Shown here one piece after another: positions 34,768 through 44,320 of a stretch of DNA of 64,000 nt. A program made the position numbers and the translations under genes. Each line of letters starts with the position of its first letter. The first letter of the stretch is position 1. The notes under the pieces were generated by a model that was given only the letters and a program-made list of their open reading frames with translations, had not been told where the DNA came from and did not search any database. Source of the DNA: Acidobacteriota bacterium (lineage in GTDB: Bacteria > Acidobacteriota > Terriglobia > UBA7540); contig SCRD01000016.1 of NCBI GenBank assembly GCA_004298155.1, positions 241,162 through 305,161 on the forward strand. Direction: 5' to 3'.

Positions 34768-36246
34768 CTACGCCAGCAGTTTGTTCACAACGCTGCCGGC
34801 CACATCCGTCAGCCGGAAGTCGCGGCCCTGGAAGCGATAGGTCAGTTTGGTGTGGTCGATCCCCATCAGATGAAGGATTGTCGCATGCAGGTCATGGACA
34901 TCGATGGGATCGGCAATTGGATTGTAACCAAGCTCATCGGTTTGGCCGAGAGTGGCGCCGCCCTTGAAGCCGCCGCCCGCGACCCATATCGAGAAGGCCC
35001 GTGGATGGTGGTCGCGCCCCAGGAACTTGGAGTTGTTGCGGCCTTCGTTCATCGGCGTGCGTCCGAATTCGCCTCCCCAGACCACAATCGTGGAATCGAG
35101 CAGCCCACGCTGCTTCAGGTCTTTAATCAATGCAGTCGCGGCGCGGTCCGTCTCATGGCAGAGCTGCGGCAGGCGGTTGATGATGTCGTCGTGCGACGAT
35201 GTTCCGTGGTTGTCCCAGCCGCGGTGGTAGAGCTGGACAAACCGCACGCCACGCTCGACAAGCCGCCGCGCCAGAAGGCAGTTGTTGGCGAATGACGCCT
35301 CTCCGGGTTTCGTGCCGTACATTTCCTTAATCTGCTGGGGCTCCTTGCTGATATCCATCAGGTCCGGCACGCTCGATTGCATGCGATAAGCCATTTCATA
35401 GGAATGAATCCGCGTGACAATCTCCGGATCGCCCATGCTCTTCAGGTGCATCTCATTGAGATCTTTGATGGCATCGAGCGACTGCCGCCGCACCTCAGGG
35501 CTGACGCCTCCTGGGTTCGTCAGGAAAAGCACCGCATCGCCTTGAGAGCGAAACTGAACACCTTGATAAACAGTGGGTAGAAAGCCGCTGCCCCAGCATG
35601 CCTTGCCGCCGTCGGGCTCATTCTCACCTGAAATCAGCACCACAAAGCCTGGCAGGTCACGAGCTTCGGTTCCCAGGCCGTAGGTCATCCAGGCGCCCAT
35701 GCTGGGCCGGCCAACAATCTGAAAACCCGAATTCATAAAAATCTGCGCCGGGGCATGATTAAACTGCGTCGTATGGATGGATTTCACGATGCTGATGTCG
35801 TCAGCGACCTCACCGAGGAAAGGAAAGAGTTCGGAAATTTCCTGCCCCGACTTTCCCCACTTCTTGAACTCGTATGGCGAGCCGAGCAGCCGCGGCTTGC
35901 CCTTGATAAACGCGAACTTCTCACCCTGCATCAGGGAATCGGGCACGTGCTCGCCGTCCAGTTCCTGAAGTTTCGGCTTGTAGTCAAGAAGGTCAACCTG
36001 CGATGGAGCGCCGGCCATAAAGAGATAAATAATGCTTTTCGCCTTCGCGGGAAACATGGGTGGCCTGGGCGCGAGCGGGTCTGCGGCTTTGTCCTGGGAA
36101 AAATTCAAACCGCCGGCCATCAGGGAGGTATTGAGCAGGCCAGTCAGCGCAGCCGCTCCGATGCCGAATCCTGCCTGCCGAAAGAAGTGTCGTCGCGTAA
36201 CAGCCCGCATTGCGTCATCAAAAGAGTTCAAATGATTTTCCTTCAT
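34768..36246 (-). CDS. DUF1501 Tat-exported protein
   Basis: A 492-aa DUF1501 protein, a family with a sulfatase/alkaline-phosphatase-like fold. GCAGG lies about 7 nt before the ATG at 36246. The Tat signal is [20 protein letters not shown]. Typical landmarks: [21 protein letters not shown] near the N-terminus, [26 protein letters not shown] and [20 protein letters not shown] toward the C-terminus. In Planctomycetes and Acidobacteriota this family is nearly always paired with a PSCyt/PSD1 protein, as here (45 bp downstream of it in the same operon). The biochemical function of the pair is not established. The product is expected in the periplasm. Confidence 0.93.
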   Translation of the reverse strand: MKENHLNSFDDAMRAVTRRHFFRQAGFGIGAAALTGLLNTSLMAGGLNFSQDKAADPLAPRPPMFPAKAKSIIYLFMAGAPSQVDLLDYKPKLQELDGEHVPDSLMQGEKFAFIKGKPRLLGSPYEFKKWGKSGQEISELFPFLGEVADDISIVKSIHTTQFNHAPAQIFMNSGFQIVGRPSMGAWMTYGLGTEARDLPGFVVLISGENEPDGGKACWGSGFLPTVYQGVQFRSQGDAVLFLTNPGGVSPEVRRQSLDAIKDLNEMHLKSMGDPEIVTRIHSYEMAYRMQSSVPDLMDISKEPQQIKEMYGTKPGEASFANNCLLARRLVERGVRFVQLYHRGWDNHGTSSHDDIINRLPQLCHETDRAATALIKDLKQRGLLDSTIVVWGGEFGRTPMNEGRNNSKFLGRDHHPRAFSIWVAGGGFKGGATLGQTDELGYNPIADPIDVHDLHATILHLMGIDHTKLTYRFQGRDFRLTDVAGSVVNKLLA

Positions 36247-36291
36247 AGTTGACCTGCCATTATTAAAGTTAGTTATAGTAATTTCTTCTGA

Positions 36292-39200
36292 TTATTCCTT
36301 GGTGATCGCTTCATCCAGGTTGAGCAACACATTGGCCACCATCGTCCACGCCGCCTGCTCAGCAGGGTTGAGCTTTGGATCGCTATACCCTTTAATGACG
36401 TCTCCCGCCGCCTTCAAGTCTTTCTCATAGTGGCCAAGCTCGGCCTGATAATAAGCTACGATACGGCCCATTTCCTGTTCGGCCGGCCGCCGGGTCAGCA
36501 CTCTCCGGAAGCCATAGGTGGCGCGCTCCGCGGGCCCGGGGCCGGCATCTTCCATGATCCGTCGCGCTAAGGCTTTTGCCGCCTCAAAATAGACCGGATC
36601 GTTGAGCACGGTCAACGCCTGGAGCGGCGTATTGGTGCGGACCCGCCGCACGGTACAGAACTCGCGGCTCGGCACATCAAAGGTTGTCAGGCTGGGGTAA
36701 GGCGCCGTGCGCCGGATAAAGATATAGATGCCGCGTCGGTACTGGTCGCCGTCTGTGCTTTCGACCCACTTCGCGCTGCTGTAAGGCCGATCCCAGATGC
36801 CAGGTGGCTGATAAGGCATCACGCTCGGCCCGCCGACCCCGGGACTGAGCAGGCCGGAAGCTGAAAGTGCGATGTCGCGCACCATTTCGGCTTCCACGCG
36901 GAACCGGGGACCGCGTTCCAGCAGCTTGTTATAGGGATCGTACTCGATCATCTGCGGCGTGGCGCGTGATGATTGCCGATAAGTAGCAGAGGTCACAATC
37001 AACCGGATGATGTGCTTCATGCTCCAGTTGTTCTGCATGAATTCGGTGGCCAGCCAGTCCAGCAACTCTGGATGAGTAGGCGGGTCGCCCTGCGTTCCGA
37101 AATCTTCCGAGGTTTCAACGATCCCCTTCCCAAAGATTTCCTGCCAGTAGTGGTTGACTGTGACGCGCGCGGTAAGGGGATTGTCATCGCTCACCAACCA
37201 TTCCGCAAAACCCAGACGGTTTGGCATAACGTCCGGAGGCAATGGATTCAAGGCCGAAGGCACTCCCGCGTATACTTTTTCGCCCAGGCTGGAGTATGTA
37301 CCGCGAATGCGAATGTAGCTGTTCGGCCGCTCAAAGGCATTCTGCTCCCCCATGGTGAGCGCGGTCACGATGCCGAGGTCCTCGACGGATTTTTCAAGTT
37401 TGGCGACCTGGTCACGCGTCGGCTGGAGCGAGGGCGCAATCGAGCGGAAAACCGCGGCGAGATCTGCCTTCTCCTTTTCGCTGCGGCTGGAGGGGGGCTT
37501 ATCGAGCAGAGGGGCCATTCGGGCCGGTAACTGAGTGATCGCGACTGGATTCTGAATGGATGTAATGGAAAGCCGGAACCGGCCTATGTTGCGAGTGGTG
37601 TGGCGCATTCCGTGCTTCAAATGAATAGTCAGCTTTGTTCCCGTAGCAAACCCGAAAGGCTTCTCAGGAACCAGCACGGCCTCGCGAACAACCGGCACAG
37701 GTGAAGGTGTCGAATCGATTGACCAGCCCTTCAAGTCATTCCCCTTTTTAACCAGGTTTCGGGCGCCGTAGCCAGGCTCTGATTCGTTGTCAACGGCTTG
37801 CTTGAAGGCGATCTTCACGGCCGGAGCAGATTTGCCGGCGGGCGACGCTTCCACCTCGAACCCGCTCAAAAAGAAGTTGCCATCAAGGTCGCGGCCAGGC
37901 CCTCCTTTCGGAAGGCTCGGATCTCCCAATACTTCGATGCGCACTCCTGTAATTCCCTGTGCATTTGTTTCCGTTTCGATGTCATAGGTGTCCGCATAAG
38001 GATTCTTGCCGCCGGCCAAAATTGAATCGTCACTGAGCAGCTTGAGCTGCGCCCCTTCCTCGGAAACAAAATGGCTGGGCTTGAGCGTCGTCCAGTCCTT
38101 CTCCGTCCGTTTCATTTCAGCTTTCCACTTTTCCTGTTCGGCTTCGAGCGCGGGAGTTTCGGTCGCAAGGGTTTGCTTCAGCCTGGCGATTTGCGCGCGG
38201 AGATCTTTTTCTTTGGCTGCCTGCTTTGGTGTGGGCAATTCGAGATCAGGCTCCCAGACGTAGCCTTCTCCCTGCCCTAAATCCAGAATCTTGTACTTCG
38301 CGTTGCTGTCGAAGAACGCCATCATGCGGTAATAGTCTTTTTGAGTGAAAGGGTCGAACTTGTGATTGTGGCATTCGGCGCATCCGAGCGTCGTGCCGAG
38401 CCATACCTCCGATGTGGTGTTTACGCGGTCTACAAGCGTGTAGAATCGCTGTTCGACTTTGTCGACGCCGCCTTCCTGATTCAGTAACGTATTTCGGTTA
38501 AAGCCGGTTGCGATCAATTGGTCATTGGTCGGATTGGGAAGCATGTCGCCTGCAATCTGCTCGATGGTGAATTCCTTGAATGACATGTCATCGTTGAGGG
38601 CTTTGATGAGCCAGTCACGATATTCCCACGCTACGCGCGGCTCATCTTTTTCGTATCCGTTTGAGTCCGCATAACGGGAAAGGTCAAGCCACGGCCGGGC
38701 CCAGCGCTCACCGTAATGAGGCGAGGCGAGCAGCTTGTCGACCAGCTTTTCGTAGGCGTCGGGGCCCTTATCAGCCAGGAATTCGTCTGTTTCTTTAATC
38801 GTAGGCGGCAGCCCAATCAAATCAAGGTAGACGCGCCGCAGCAAGGTGACTTTGTCCGCTTCGGGTGAAGGGTGGGTCCCGTCCTTTTCGAGACGCGCCA
38901 GAACGAAGTAGTCGATGGGATTGCGGCACCAGGCAGCACCTTTCACTTTCGGCAGGTCGGGCCGCACGGGCCTGACGTAAGCCCAATGCTGCAGCGGTTT
39001 GCCGGCTTGCGCGACAGCAGCCGTCGAGTCCGGTCCCGGCGCCCCCATGTCGATCCACTGGCGAATCAGTTTGACCTGAGCATCAGGCAGCGGCGGGCCC
39101 CCGTAAGGCATCTGCGGCCTTTCAAGCCCGGCCAGGCGGCGAATGATGCGGCTGTTGGCGCTGTTTCCCGGAATAACAACCTTGCCGTTCTCGCTACCCT

Positions 39201-39867
39201 TCAGAATCGATGGGAGCGAATCAAGGCGTAATCCGTTCTGGTGGACATCCTGGCCGTGGCATTGGTAGCACCGCGCTGCAAGAATTGGACGAATCTTCGT
39301 GGCGAAAAGCGGCGACGAAATCGTGGATTGCTGATGCGACGGCTTCGGCGTTGAAGCTACCGATGCGGATTGTTGGCTGGTCCCTTTAAAAGATGCGTAA
39401 TCGATCCAGGCACGAATCAAGTTGATCTTGCGCGACTCGAGCGGGCTTCCGCCCATGGGCATTCGCGGGCCATCTCCCAAGCCGAGCATCCGCTTGACGA
39501 GAAGACTGTCCTGGCTGTGACCAGGAACAATTGCGGCGCCGGAAACGCCACCCTTGAGGACGGTTGCGATAGAATCCAACCGCAGATGACCCTGGCTCTC
39601 GTTGCCCGCGTGGCAGTTGCCGCAGGAGGTCTCGAAAATGGGTTTGATGTCCCGGCCGAAGTCAGGGGCGCCTGTCGAACTCGCTTTGGTTTTTTGAGGG
39701 CTGGCCTTGCGGCTCGACGAAGAAGCACGAGCGAATTCGGCGTCTTTAGTGGGCGGTTGCTGCGCTCTCACTAAGCCGGGTAGAAACATCAGAAGAAATA
39801 AGAAGAGGCTGCAAATGGCAACATCATGTGTCTGGCCCGACCGTAATCCCTTGTACCCGGATCCCAT
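36292..39867 (-). CDS. PSCyt1-PSCyt2 (DUF1549)-PSD1 (DUF1553) cytochrome-domain protein
   Basis: A 1,191-aa exported protein with AAGGGG about 10 nt before its ATG. The signal peptide is CSLFLFLLMFLPGLVRAQ. Two planctomycete cytochrome-type modules follow, with heme motifs CGNCH and CYQCH, each trailed by LRLDS; their duplication suggests an internal repeat. Next comes DUF1549 (YFVLARLEKDGTHPSPEADK, HYGERWARPWLDLSRYADSNGYEKD, GCAECHNHKFDP with a third CxxCH), a coiled-coil-like Lys/Glu segment (KQAAKEKDLRAQIARLKQTL), and C-terminal DUF1553 (NHYWQEIFGKGIVETSEDFG). It is the first gene of the operon with DUF1501. A redox role in glycan breakdown is often proposed but unproven. Confidence 0.92.
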   Translation of the reverse strand: MGSGYKGLRSGQTHDVAICSLFLFLLMFLPGLVRAQQPPTKDAEFARASSSSRKASPQKTKASSTGAPDFGRDIKPIFETSCGNCHAGNESQGHLRLDSIATVLKGGVSGAAIVPGHSQDSLLVKRMLGLGDGPRMPMGGSPLESRKINLIRAWIDYASFKGTSQQSASVASTPKPSHQQSTISSPLFATKIRPILAARCYQCHGQDVHQNGLRLDSLPSILKGSENGKVVIPGNSANSRIIRRLAGLERPQMPYGGPPLPDAQVKLIRQWIDMGAPGPDSTAAVAQAGKPLQHWAYVRPVRPDLPKVKGAAWCRNPIDYFVLARLEKDGTHPSPEADKVTLLRRVYLDLIGLPPTIKETDEFLADKGPDAYEKLVDKLLASPHYGERWARPWLDLSRYADSNGYEKDEPRVAWEYRDWLIKALNDDMSFKEFTIEQIAGDMLPNPTNDQLIATGFNRNTLLNQEGGVDKVEQRFYTLVDRVNTTSEVWLGTTLGCAECHNHKFDPFTQKDYYRMMAFFDSNAKYKILDLGQGEGYVWEPDLELPTPKQAAKEKDLRAQIARLKQTLATETPALEAEQEKWKAEMKRTEKDWTTLKPSHFVSEEGAQLKLLSDDSILAGGKNPYADTYDIETETNAQGITGVRIEVLGDPSLPKGGPGRDLDGNFFLSGFEVEASPAGKSAPAVKIAFKQAVDNESEPGYGARNLVKKGNDLKGWSIDSTPSPVPVVREAVLVPEKPFGFATGTKLTIHLKHGMRHTTRNIGRFRLSITSIQNPVAITQLPARMAPLLDKPPSSRSEKEKADLAAVFRSIAPSLQPTRDQVAKLEKSVEDLGIVTALTMGEQNAFERPNSYIRIRGTYSSLGEKVYAGVPSALNPLPPDVMPNRLGFAEWLVSDDNPLTARVTVNHYWQEIFGKGIVETSEDFGTQGDPPTHPELLDWLATEFMQNNWSMKHIIRLIVTSATYRQSSRATPQMIEYDPYNKLLERGPRFRVEAEMVRDIALSASGLLSPGVGGPSVMPYQPPGIWDRPYSSAKWVESTDGDQYRRGIYIFIRRTAPYPSLTTFDVPSREFCTVRRVRTNTPLQALTVLNDPVYFEAAKALARRIMEDAGPGPAERATYGFRRVLTRRPAEQEMGRIVAYYQAELGHYEKDLKAAGDVIKGYSDPKLNPAEQAAWTMVANVLLNLDEAITKE

Positions 39868-40321
39868 GGAACCGTGTCCCCTTGGAGGTGATAAGTTCGA
39901 TTACTTGCCTGTCCGTGACTCTTAAAAAGCCCCTGGCCACCCACTATTTTTCACAATTTATACGCCAAGTCCGGGCGAGTTACAATCGAAATATTTCCAA
40001 CCATCTTTCCTATCTAATTGGTCAAGCGAGGGAAACCTCGCGCATCGTCAAACCAGGCTTGCCTTCACTTATTGTTTACCCACTATGCGCCCGGTGTGAA
40101 TATTCACAGATGTAAATTTGTGTTTCAGGACAAAGGTTCGGGCCGAAATCACCGGCAGGTGATTGGTGACACCGGCCTTGTATTGGTATGTGGAAATGAC
40201 GTGGCCGGGTTTTGGTACCAGTTGATGGGAGACAGTCTACATCAAAGTTCCTGACTGTAAAACTGGTCTTGGTGCTCCCAGAGGACTATAGGCCGCCGGT
40301 ACCGGCGGCGTAGTGGAAACT
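39868..40321. other. Divergent intergenic region with an IS-end-like segment and a palindrome
   Basis: No gene is visible. 40204-40248 resembles the end of the IS3 remnant at 60591-60637: both start GCCGGGTTTTGGTA and share CAGT(C/T)TACATCA. An 18-bp perfect palindrome GCCGCCGGTACCGGCGGC sits at 40292-40309, thirteen bases before the broken metallophosphoesterase. Confidence 0.5.
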
Positions 40322-41116
40322 ATGAAGGGCGGTCTAAAGTTCGTCCAGATTTCCGACAGCCACATGGGCTTCAACAAACCTGCCAACTCAGACGTTGTTG
40401 CCACGTTGCAGGCCGCAATTGGCTAAATCAATGCATTACAAACAACGCCGGCCTTTTTGCTTCACACAGGCGATATTACCCACCTTTCCAAAGCTCAGGA
40501 GTTTGACACGGTGGATCAGATGTTGAAAGGGGCCAAGGCGGACCGGGTTTTTTACGTCCCCGGCGAACACGACGTGCTCACTGACAATGGCATGTATTTC
40601 CTCGACCGGTACGGCAAGGAATCTCACAGGTCAGGTTGGTACAGCTTTGACCATAGCGGTGTGCATTTCATCGGGCTCGTCAATGTCCTGAACCTCAAAG
40701 CCGACGGACTCGGCACTCTGGGTGCTGGCCAGATCGAGTGGCTCAAGCGCGATGTTGCGGGGCTATCGTCGAGTACGCCCGTCGTGGTGTTTGCACATAT
40801 TCCACTTTGGTCGATCTATCCCGACTGGGGCTGGGCGACAGACGATAGCTCTCAGGCGCTTTCCCACCTCAAACGGTTCGGGTCGGTCACCGTGCTCAAC
40901 GGGCACATCCACCAGACCATGCAGAAAGTGGAAGGGAATATCACGTTCCACACAGCGGCGTCCAGGGCGTTTCCTCAGCCACATCCGGGCGCAGCGCCCT
41001 CACCCGGGCCCATGAAAGTACCCACGGAGGAGTTGCGCAGACTGCTGGGCCTGACAAGCGTCGAGTACGTTCAGGGCGCGCATTCACTGGCGATCGTCGA
41101 TTCGTCATTGGCTTGA
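40322..41116 (+). pseudogene. Metallophosphoesterase interrupted by an in-frame TAA
   Basis: Read from the ATG at 40322 the frame gives MKGGLKFVQISDSHMGF (metal motif DxH) and continues to a TAA at 40424-40426 after ...ATLQAAIG. Without any shift the same frame resumes INALQTTPAFLLHTGDITH (GD motif), VPGEHD (GNHD-type motif), VFAHIPLW and LNGHIHQ (GHxH) to a stop at 41116. The reading frame is otherwise undamaged, so this is a single nonsense change, probably AAA to TAA. A downstream start near 40457 would give a 219-aa product lacking the first metal ligands. The usual Tat signal of such proteins is also missing upstream. A sequencing error cannot be excluded. Confidence 0.8.
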
Positions 41117-41173
41117 CCGAATAGGCGGATGGGAATGACACATAAAATGATTTATGAAAAAGGAGAAGTGAAA

Positions 41174-41533
41174 ATGAAAAGGCCGTGTTGGACTTTCAGA
41201 ACGGCGAGGGTGATAACAGTCGCTTTTCTTCTTCTGGGTGCCGCGACCCGGGTGAGGCCCGCTTTGGGTGAGACGAGCAATCCACATAGTATCGTGGTGA
41301 AAATTGATAACTTTAGTTTCGGCTCGGGGACGTTGACGGTCTCCGCCGGAACCACGATCATATGGATTAACAGAGACGATGTGCCGCACACCGTAGTCAG
41401 CACAGACAAGGTGTTTTCTTCATCTGTGCTCGATACCGACGATAAGTTCTCTTTCACTTTCACTAAGCCTGGCACATATCCTTACTATTGCTCAGTCCAC
41501 CCCAAGATGACAGGTAAGGTGGTGGTTGAGTGA
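41174..41533 (+). CDS. Secreted cupredoxin (plastocyanin-like)
   Basis: About 119 aa from the ATG at 41174, with AAGGAG about 9 nt upstream; an ATG at 41129 is less likely. The signal peptide is ARVITVAFLLLGAATRVRPALG. The mature domain is a single cupredoxin fold. Type 1 copper ligands are all visible: His in VPHTVV, and Cys, His and Met in YYCSVHPKM near the C-terminus. It is a periplasmic electron carrier or copper-binding protein. It follows the broken metallophosphoesterase by 57 bp on the same strand and was probably its operon partner. Confidence 0.9.
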   Translation: MKRPCWTFRTARVITVAFLLLGAATRVRPALGETSNPHSIVVKIDNFSFGSGTLTVSAGTTIIWINRDDVPHTVVSTDKVFSSSVLDTDDKFSFTFTKPGTYPYYCSVHPKMTGKVVVE

Positions 41534-41577
41534 CCAGGCGCGTGCGTGGGCGTCAATGGGCCCGCCGCGCATGCGGC

Positions 41578-41715
41578 GAGTGTCGTCCCGTCACGATTCT
41601 TCAGGCCCTTTTTGAAACTTTCCAATGTGACATCATCACCATTCACACCGTGAGTAGTCTGCAACTTCCAACTGCTATCGATTTCAATATCTCTGTTCTC
41701 CAATTCAACCCGCTG
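41578..41715 (-). pseudogene. Fragment of a GH20-like gene
   Basis: On the minus strand this stretch translates as VELENRDIEIDSSWKL...GVNGDDVTLESFKKGLKNRDGTTL. It matches VELKGGDFEVGSGWRL...GVKPDDVAVESLKEGLEVRHGIAL from the N-terminal part of the GH20-like gene next door (41829-44162). A one-base deletion upstream of VEL disrupts the frame, and similarity fades after TTL. About 45 codons remain of a paralogue, not an exact recent copy. The rest of 41534-41828 holds nothing recognisable. Confidence 0.75.
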
Positions 41716-41828
41716 CTACCAGAAAGCAGAACTACCTCGCGATATCTTTCACCATGCGTAATGCCTTCTCTAAAAAATGAACGCTTGCGCCCTGTTAGTG
41801 GCTGAAAGAATTCGAGTCTCGGAAATCC

Positions 41829-44162
41829 TCAATGAGCCAGTATCTTATAGTCTTTCCAGTTGAGCTTATCGCTGCGAGCGGGGATGTCATAACCCTTTGC
41901 GTACTGGTTCCGCGCCGCTTCGACCTCGTCATACCATTCACCCAGGGGCAGAAGTAATTCGCGGTAGATCAGGTAACTCAGGTCCACAGTTCTCATCGGC
42001 AAGTGGTCCTTCACATCGTCAACCTCATCCAGGTACTTTCGGCCGTTCGCTTCTTCCACCCTCGGGTACCAGCTCTTTTCCCAGATTTGCACTGCTTTCG
42101 CAAAGGCCGCGTTACGATGATCGCGGATGTCCTGGGCAAGGTCCAGCACCTGGTCAACGTCTGCCACGGCTTCTTCTGCCCGGGCCTTTGAGGCGGCTTC
42201 TTTCGCGGAGTCGAAAAGCGAATCGATGCGTTGCAGATCCATCAACATTTCCAGGTTTTGCCGGTACAAGTGTGCAATCGATGCGTAAACCTGCAGGTTG
42301 TAATCGTTGAATTGTACCGATTGCAGGTTCTTGTTCAGGAGATCCATCAGCGTATCGCTCTGCGAGAAAAAGGACGAGGCCAATTGGAGCCTTCTGGCAT
42401 TCACCTTTGCCCACCCAGGATCTCTATTCAGGAGTTCACCAGAAGGTGGGGGCGGGAGAGGCAAGGTTTGATCTTCCGCGGGCATCCGCGGTTTATAAAT
42501 GATCGGCGCGTAATCGCCCCAGATCCCCTTCCGGGCGTTCGAAGCGACAACATCCCAACTATCCTTATAAAACTGTGCCTGCTCGCTCATCATCTGATAG
42601 AGCCGGCCCATATCTTCTGTGCCGGCGCCGTAAAACAATTTGTAAAACGACGACATCAGTTCCTGTGTATTCCCAGCGCCCGGATGCCAAGCCGAGGCCA
42701 TCCCCGTGGCATTGCCCAGCCACATCGTCTCGGTATGCAGGCCTGCGTCGCCCCAACCGCAGACATTCGCTCCGATGATCTCCGCATACCCGCGATCAGG
42801 TGCGTAGGAAATCAGGTTAAACATTTCCGGTATCACTCCAGGACCGGGAGGTACCGGCTCAAAGGCGCCACCCGATGGCCCTGGGAGCATTTCCGTCGCC
42901 GGGCGGACGTAATAACTGGGGAACAACAGCTCCTTCCACCCGACCGTGGATGTAAAAATCATCTGCTGGATTCCGCGCTCTTTGAAAGCACGGTCGAATT
43001 CCGGCCCGTAGACCTCGCCATTAATCAGGTAAGCGGGAAGCGAAGGAATATCGCCCGGAACAAGCGGAAATTCCCCCCAAAAGACTACTTTTCTTCCCTG
43101 TTCATGCAGGTAGCCCGCCGCTTTAGTCACAAATTCAGCCAACAGTTTGCCGCGGCTGCCAAGTTCATCGGCGCGCTTCCTGGAATGGCACTGGTCATTG
43201 TCGGCCATCCCCACAAAATAAGGTTCGTCAGTAGAAAGATAGAAATAATTCACGCCCTTGTTGGCGTCCATCAGGTCCTGGAACATTCCTTCCAGCAGCT
43301 TGTAGGAGTCCGGGTTCGTGGTGCACAACTCGTAGTTGCTGTCCGGGAACTCCCGCAGCTTCGCATACTCCGGATGCTTCAGGATGAACGCAATGTGTGC
43401 CGGTCCGTCCAGGTAGGGAATCAACTGCACGTGATACTTTAGTCCGTAATCCGTCAACTCCTGCAACTGTTCCGGCGACAGCGCGTACGGTTCCACCAGG
43501 GCCGGCGCGCTCTTGTACTCAAAATGCCCCTCCAGCTTGATCACAAATCCGTTGATCTTGTAAAAAGCCGCCTGCTTCATAGCCTGCTTCAGTACGTCCA
43601 TCCGATCCAGATGATGGGCATCATCCCAATAGATGTTCCTTTGTTCGAGGTCCGGCCAGTCGGTGATGGTTGCCTCGGGCAGCCACAGCTTTCCTCCCGC
43701 ATGCTTCACCAGTTGGATCAGCGTCTCGACCCCATAGAACAACCCCGTTGGCGCGTTCGCCGTGATCTTGATTCCGGTGCCTGCCAGTTCCAGCCTGTAC
43801 GCCTGTTCCTCCAGAGCCCGCTTATTCTTGTCCGCCGCCTGCCCAATCACGACCGATCCTGGCTGGATCGCCAGCTCGATTGCATTGCCTCGCCCGCGTG
43901 TTTCGAGCGCGATCCCGTGGCGCACTTCGAGACCTTCTTTCAGGCTTTCCACTGCGACATCGTCAGGCTTCACGCCTTGCCCCAGTTGCAGCCGCCATCC
44001 ACTGCCAACCTCAAAATCTCCGCCCTTCAACTCCACTTTCTGTGGTACGGGAATCAGATTGTAAGCGCGCTCAAAAAGCGGGGATTGTGCGGCAGCAATC
44101 AGACGTCCACACATCAAAACTATCGCAAACAATAGAGTGGATGAATATCGCATGGGGTTCAT
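41829..44162 (-). CDS. Secreted GH20-like glycoside hydrolase
   Basis: About 777 aa from the ATG at 44162; AAGGA precedes, and an ATG nine bases later is also possible. The signal peptide is STLLFAIVLMCGRLIAAA. An N-terminal GH20b-type domain (LIPVPQKVELKGG) leads into a GH20-related barrel (ITDWPDLEQRNIYWDD, YHVQLIPYLDGPAH). The presumed catalytic Asp313-Glu314 lies in FYLSTDEPYFVG, slightly different from the canonical HxGxDE of true hexosaminidases, so specificity may differ. The C-terminal 250 residues are helical and family-specific. A decayed fragment of a paralogue lies directly downstream. Inferred role: degradation of amino-sugar-containing glycans in the periplasm. Confidence 0.85.
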   Translation of the reverse strand: MNPMRYSSTLLFAIVLMCGRLIAAAQSPLFERAYNLIPVPQKVELKGGDFEVGSGWRLQLGQGVKPDDVAVESLKEGLEVRHGIALETRGRGNAIELAIQPGSVVIGQAADKNKRALEEQAYRLELAGTGIKITANAPTGLFYGVETLIQLVKHAGGKLWLPEATITDWPDLEQRNIYWDDAHHLDRMDVLKQAMKQAAFYKINGFVIKLEGHFEYKSAPALVEPYALSPEQLQELTDYGLKYHVQLIPYLDGPAHIAFILKHPEYAKLREFPDSNYELCTTNPDSYKLLEGMFQDLMDANKGVNYFYLSTDEPYFVGMADNDQCHSRKRADELGSRGKLLAEFVTKAAGYLHEQGRKVVFWGEFPLVPGDIPSLPAYLINGEVYGPEFDRAFKERGIQQMIFTSTVGWKELLFPSYYVRPATEMLPGPSGGAFEPVPPGPGVIPEMFNLISYAPDRGYAEIIGANVCGWGDAGLHTETMWLGNATGMASAWHPGAGNTQELMSSFYKLFYGAGTEDMGRLYQMMSEQAQFYKDSWDVVASNARKGIWGDYAPIIYKPRMPAEDQTLPLPPPPSGELLNRDPGWAKVNARRLQLASSFFSQSDTLMDLLNKNLQSVQFNDYNLQVYASIAHLYRQNLEMLMDLQRIDSLFDSAKEAASKARAEEAVADVDQVLDLAQDIRDHRNAAFAKAVQIWEKSWYPRVEEANGRKYLDEVDDVKDHLPMRTVDLSYLIYRELLLPLGEWYDEVEAARNQYAKGYDIPARSDKLNWKDYKILAH

Positions 44163-44261
44163 CAATCCTTGCTATCCCAATTCAGGGATACATAACCAAC
44201 ATTCACAACAACAGCCCTTGCGAGAAAAACGAGTAGGGTTAAGAGTTTTGCTTTCCGAGGA

Positions 44262-44287
44262 AGCGGGCCCGAAGGACATCGGGCCCG
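44262..44287 (-). terminator. Strong GC hairpin after the TonB receptor gene
   Basis: GCGGGCCCGA (44262-44271) and TCGGGCCCGC (44278-44287) form a perfect 10-bp stem with a 6-nt loop, about 35 nt beyond the receptor stop. No T-run follows on the minus strand, so it is at best an atypical intrinsic terminator or a 3' stabiliser. Confidence 0.45.
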
Positions 44288-44320
44288 CTCGTCGCGATTT
44301 GCTGTCTGCACACTCGCGGA

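Noticed and set aside
44262..44287. Classical rho-independent terminator
   Set aside because: The stem is excellent but no T-run follows on the relevant strand, so it is listed only as a moderate-confidence terminator.
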